From NCBI GenBank assembly GCA_016200745.1, contig JACQEF010000034.1, forward strand, positions 1 to 6,918: a stretch of 6,918 nucleotides of DNA. The letters are read 5' to 3'. The notes under the pieces are model-generated. The model was not told where the DNA came from and made no database searches. It was given only the letters and a program-made list of their open reading frames with translations. This DNA comes from Chloroflexota bacterium. Its GTDB lineage: Bacteria > Chloroflexota > Limnocylindria > Limnocylindrales > CSP1-4. Both the position numbers and the translations under genes were made by a program. Shown piece after piece: positions 5,188-6,918 of this stretch (position 1 is the stretch's first letter; every line of letters starts with the position of its first letter).

Positions 5188-5673
5188 ATGGCGAGCGCGA
5201 CGACGGACCCGCGACCGATCTCGATCCTGCGCTGCGCGAACTGCGGCGCGGCCAACCGGATCGCACCGAGCCCGCGAGGCGCGCCGCACTGCGGGACCTG
5301 CGGCAAGCCGCTGCCGTGGCTCGTCAACGCGACCGAGGCGACCTTCGACGTCGAGGTTCGCGCCGCGCCGACCGTCGTCGTCGACCTGTGGGCGCCGTGG
5401 TGCGGGCCGTGCCGGTTCGTCGGACCGATCCTCGAGGAGCTGGCGCGCGACTGGGCCGGACGGCTCAAGGTCGTCAAGGTCAACGTGGACGAGAACCAGG
5501 CGCTCGCGCTCCGGTACGACGCCCGGAGCATCCCCACGATGCTGGTCATGCGCGACGGCCAGGTCGTCGACCGGATCGTCGGCGCCCTCGCGAGGCCCCA
5601 GCTGGTGGCCCGGCTGGAACCGAAGCTCAAGCCGCGGAAGCCGCCTGCCCAGGTTCCTGGAGGAACGCGCTAA
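5188..5673 (+). CDS. trxC: Thioredoxin with N-terminal zinc ribbon (TrxC / thioredoxin-2 type)
   Basis: Thioredoxins reduce protein disulfides in the cytoplasm using electrons from thioredoxin reductase. The 161-residue product has an N-terminal zinc ribbon with CxxC pairs at Cys16/Cys19 (CANCG) and Cys35/Cys38 (CGTCG), as in E. coli thioredoxin 2. A full thioredoxin domain follows: VVVDLWAPWCGPCRF with the redox pair Cys72/Cys75 in WCGPC (71-75), the VKVNVDEN strand (97-103), and SIPT with the cis-proline at Pro116. The C-terminal tail (about 145-161, KLKPRKPPAQVPGGTR) is basic and proline-rich, and is a small extension beyond the usual end. The start is supported by TAGGAT 7 nt upstream and by the zinc ribbon starting close by. 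The last 47 bp overlap the 3' end of the convergent radical SAM gene. The symbol follows domain architecture, not a direct match. Confidence 0.93.
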   Translation: MASATTDPRPISILRCANCGAANRIAPSPRGAPHCGTCGKPLPWLVNATEATFDVEVRAAPTVVVDLWAPWCGPCRFVGPILEELARDWAGRLKVVKVNVDENQALALRYDARSIPTMLVMRDGQVVDRIVGALARPQLVARLEPKLKPRKPPAQVPGGTR

Positions 5674-6583
5674 GGGGCAGTTGCTCGACCTCGGGCCCGG
5701 GCGAGGGCTCGAGCTTCCAGGGCCGGCGATCGGCCACCCCGTACGCCGAGGCCAGGTCACGGACCTTGCGACGAACCGGCCCGACGATGTCGTTGCCGAG
5801 GTACGCCCGGTGGGCGTACAGGCGCTCGTAGCGGGGCAGGAGCTCAGGCCAGTCGCGGGCGAGGTTGTCGAGGAAGTGCTCCCGGGTGCCCGGTCGCAGG
5901 TAGACCACGTTGGCCCACACCGACGTCGCCCCGGCGTCGCGGGCGGCACGCACGACCTCGGCCATGGCGGCCGGATCGTCCGACAGCCCGGGCAGGATCG
6001 GTGCCATCCCGACGCTTGCATCGATCCCCGCGTCGATCAGCGTTCGGATCGCGCGCAGGCGCTGGCGCGGCGGCGCCGTCCCCGGCTCCGTTCGGCGCCA
6101 GATCTCGGGATCGAGCGTCGGGATCGAGAACGTCACCCCGACGGACGCTCGGCGCGCGGCATCGGACAGGACGTCGACGTCGCGGACCACGAGCGGGCCG
6201 CGGGTGATCAGGCCGAACGGCGTCCGCGACGCCCCGAGGGCAACGATCGCGCCGCGGGTCAGGCGGAACCGGCCCTCGGCCGGCTGGTAGGGGTCCGTGG
6301 CGGTCCCGACCGCCACCTTCTCGCGCCGCCAGGACCGACGGCCGAGCTCTCGCCGGAGCACCTCGACGACGTTGGTCTTGACCCGGATCGAGGTCCCATA
6401 GCGCCAGTCCGACGGCCGGTCGGCGACCTTCTCGAACGCCCGGACGAAGCAGAATGTGCAGCGGTGGGCGCAGCCCATGTACGGGTTGAGGGACCAGGCG
6501 AACGGCATGTTTCGAACGCGGTTGAGCGCGGTGCTGCAGGGTTCGTCACGGTACGCTGCCGCCATCCGGGGACGATAGAACAT
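5627..6583 (-). CDS. Rv2578c-type radical SAM protein (SPL-like)
   Basis: Radical SAM enzymes use a 4Fe-4S cluster to split S-adenosylmethionine and start radical chemistry. From ATG 6583 the product is 318 residues, close to family length. ALNRVRNMPFAWSLNPYMGC leads into CAHRCTFC, the CxxxCxxC cluster motif (Cys38, Cys42, Cys45). Further family blocks are SIRVKTNVVEVLRREL, VAVGTATDPYQPAEGRFRLT (DPYQ at 97-100), FGLITRGPLVVRDVDVL, FSIPTLDPEIWRRTEPGTA and MAPILPGLSDD. This is the group annotated as Rv2578c-family or spore-photolyase-like proteins; the substrate is not known. The start is a judgement: ATG 6583 has AGGA 9 nt upstream, the in-frame ATG 6631 follows codons with AT-rich third positions, ATG 6565 is also possible, and longer extensions would cover the promoter of the next gene. 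The C-terminus overlaps the thioredoxin gene by 47 bp, tail to tail. Confidence 0.9.
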   Translation of the reverse strand: MFYRPRMAAAYRDEPCSTALNRVRNMPFAWSLNPYMGCAHRCTFCFVRAFEKVADRPSDWRYGTSIRVKTNVVEVLRRELGRRSWRREKVAVGTATDPYQPAEGRFRLTRGAIVALGASRTPFGLITRGPLVVRDVDVLSDAARRASVGVTFSIPTLDPEIWRRTEPGTAPPRQRLRAIRTLIDAGIDASVGMAPILPGLSDDPAAMAEVVRAARDAGATSVWANVVYLRPGTREHFLDNLARDWPELLPRYERLYAHRAYLGNDIVGPVRRKVRDLASAYGVADRRPWKLEPSPGPEVEQLPLSAFLQEPGQAASAA

Positions 6584-6723
6584 CTGTTCTGATCCTGCCA
6601 GCCTCTTGTACGCCAGACTGCGCGGATGCATCGGACCGACATCGACGGGCTGTTCGGATCCAACGTCCACGGGGGCTGAACCCGCAGCAGGATCGGGGGG
6701 TGGTGGCGAAGCTCGATCCCGGG

Positions 6724-6729
6724 TATGAT
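6724..6729 (+). promoter_or_regulatory. Putative -10 box (TATGAT) of the zinc-ribbon gene
   Basis: TATGAT is the best -10 match in this region and lies 124 nt upstream of the TTG start, giving a predicted leader of about 115-120 nt that holds two hairpins. No -35 is recognisable. Confidence 0.4.
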
Positions 6730-6739
6730 GGAATCCGCG

Positions 6740-6757
6740 CCACGGGAAACGCCGTGG
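6740..6757 (+). other. Leader hairpin 1 (CCACGG/CCGTGG)
   Basis: CCACGG (6740-6745) and CCGTGG (6752-6757) form a perfect 6-bp stem with loop GAAACG, at or close to the 5' end of the predicted transcript from the TATGAT box. It may stabilise the leader or form part of a regulatory fold with the second hairpin. Confidence 0.4.
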
Positions 6758-6785
6758 GCACATACGACAGCTCGACGCAACTCGG

Positions 6786-6846
6786 ACTCCTCTCACGACT
6801 GACGCGAGAACCCGACGAAGGGATCGCGCCGAATGTCGAGAGGAGT
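6786..6846 (+). promoter_or_regulatory. Leader hairpin 2, predicted to sequester the Shine-Dalgarno of the zinc-ribbon gene
   Basis: ACTCCTCTC (6786-6794) is the exact complement of GAGAGGAGT (6838-6846), and GAGAGGAG is the Shine-Dalgarno of the TTG start at 6854. A bulged variant extends the stem with CGAC (6796-6799) against GTCG (6835-6838). Inside the loop CGCGA (6803-6807) pairs with TCGCG (6824-6828) and CCC (6811-6813) with GGG (6820-6822). The arrangement would block ribosome binding when folded. It does not match any riboswitch class I can name. Confidence 0.5.
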
Positions 6847-6853
6847 TTCTCTT

Positions 6854-6918
6854 TTGTACAACGACAAGAATCTGACCTGCGCGGACTGTTCACAGGAATT
6901 CGTGTTCACCGCGTCGGA
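6854..6918 (+). CDS. Zinc-ribbon domain protein, N-terminal start (3' end cut by window edge)
   Basis: Twenty-one full codons are visible: MYNDKNLTCADCSQEFVFTAS, with TTG read as Met. The Y-x-DK-x-LTC-x-DC-x-x-EFVFT pattern is the opening of a zinc-ribbon family in which this first CxxC pair (Cys9, Cys12) is normally followed by GEQ-x-FY and a second CxxC. Members are small proteins, common in Chloroflexota and sometimes linked to cold-shock domains; the role is unknown. TTG 6854 is preferred because GAGAGGAG (6838-6845) lies 8 nt upstream and because homologues start about here. An in-frame ATG at 6833 would add MSRGVSL and place the Shine-Dalgarno inside the gene. The remainder is outside the window, so no second metal-binding pair can be checked. 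Confidence 0.78.
   Translation, partial: MYNDKNLTCADCSQEFVFTAS

Noticed and set aside
5167..6021. Long N-terminal extension of the hydrolase frame
   Set aside because: It is antisense to thioredoxin and the radical SAM overlap, has no family similarity, and the hydrolase fold begins after 5166.
5681..6592. 303-residue plus-strand open frame
   Set aside because: It is an antisense shadow of the radical SAM gene, with low-complexity Arg/Asp/Pro-rich sequence and no domain.

Overview
This is a high-GC window (by eye around 70% G+C, with GC-rich third codon positions). It probably comes from a Chloroflexota or Actinomycetota genome. The pointers are a DUF1918 protein, an Rv2578c-type radical SAM protein, a zinc-ribbon protein of a type I associate with Chloroflexota, and promoters that look like a bare TANNNT -10 box, several of them right beside the start codon. 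The phylum is an inference. The genes look like ordinary chromosomal housekeeping or accessory genes; I see no transposase, phage gene, CRISPR array, tRNA or rRNA.

Layout. 1-478 (-): N-terminal part of a GH1 beta-glucosidase, running off the left edge. 616-819 (+): DUF1918 small protein. 880-1458 (+): YdeI/OmpD-associated family protein. 1459-2543 (-): a YcaQ/AlkX-type (HTH_42) DNA glycosylase, broken by a frameshift plus a missing block of roughly 55-60 codons. 2628-3909 (+): a PuuC/KauB-like aldehyde dehydrogenase, broken in the same way with about 68 codons missing. 3910-4263: non-coding convergent spacer with an 18-bp minisatellite, two related CCCGGG-centred palindromes and GC hairpins. 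4264-5166 (-): alpha/beta hydrolase. 5188-5673 (+): TrxC-like thioredoxin with an N-terminal zinc ribbon. 5627-6583 (-): Rv2578c-type radical SAM protein, overlapping the thioredoxin tail to tail. 6724-6853: promoter and structured leader. 6854-6918 (+): start of a zinc-ribbon protein, running off the right edge.

Genes are mostly arranged as divergent and convergent single units, not as an operon, and no shared pathway is evident. Two promoter styles recur. One puts TANNNT 6-9 nt before the start codon, implying leaderless mRNA (GH1, YdeI-like, hydrolase, thioredoxin). The other is a CTATCAT element followed by CGTTTCGC and a Shine-Dalgarno-led start (DUF1918, aldehyde dehydrogenase).

The most noteworthy points are: a predicted hairpin at 6786-6846 that would bury the Shine-Dalgarno of the zinc-ribbon gene; the two neighbouring divergent genes that each lack a similar-sized internal block out of frame; the near-symmetric divergent -10 at 5175-5181; and the repeat-rich convergent spacer.
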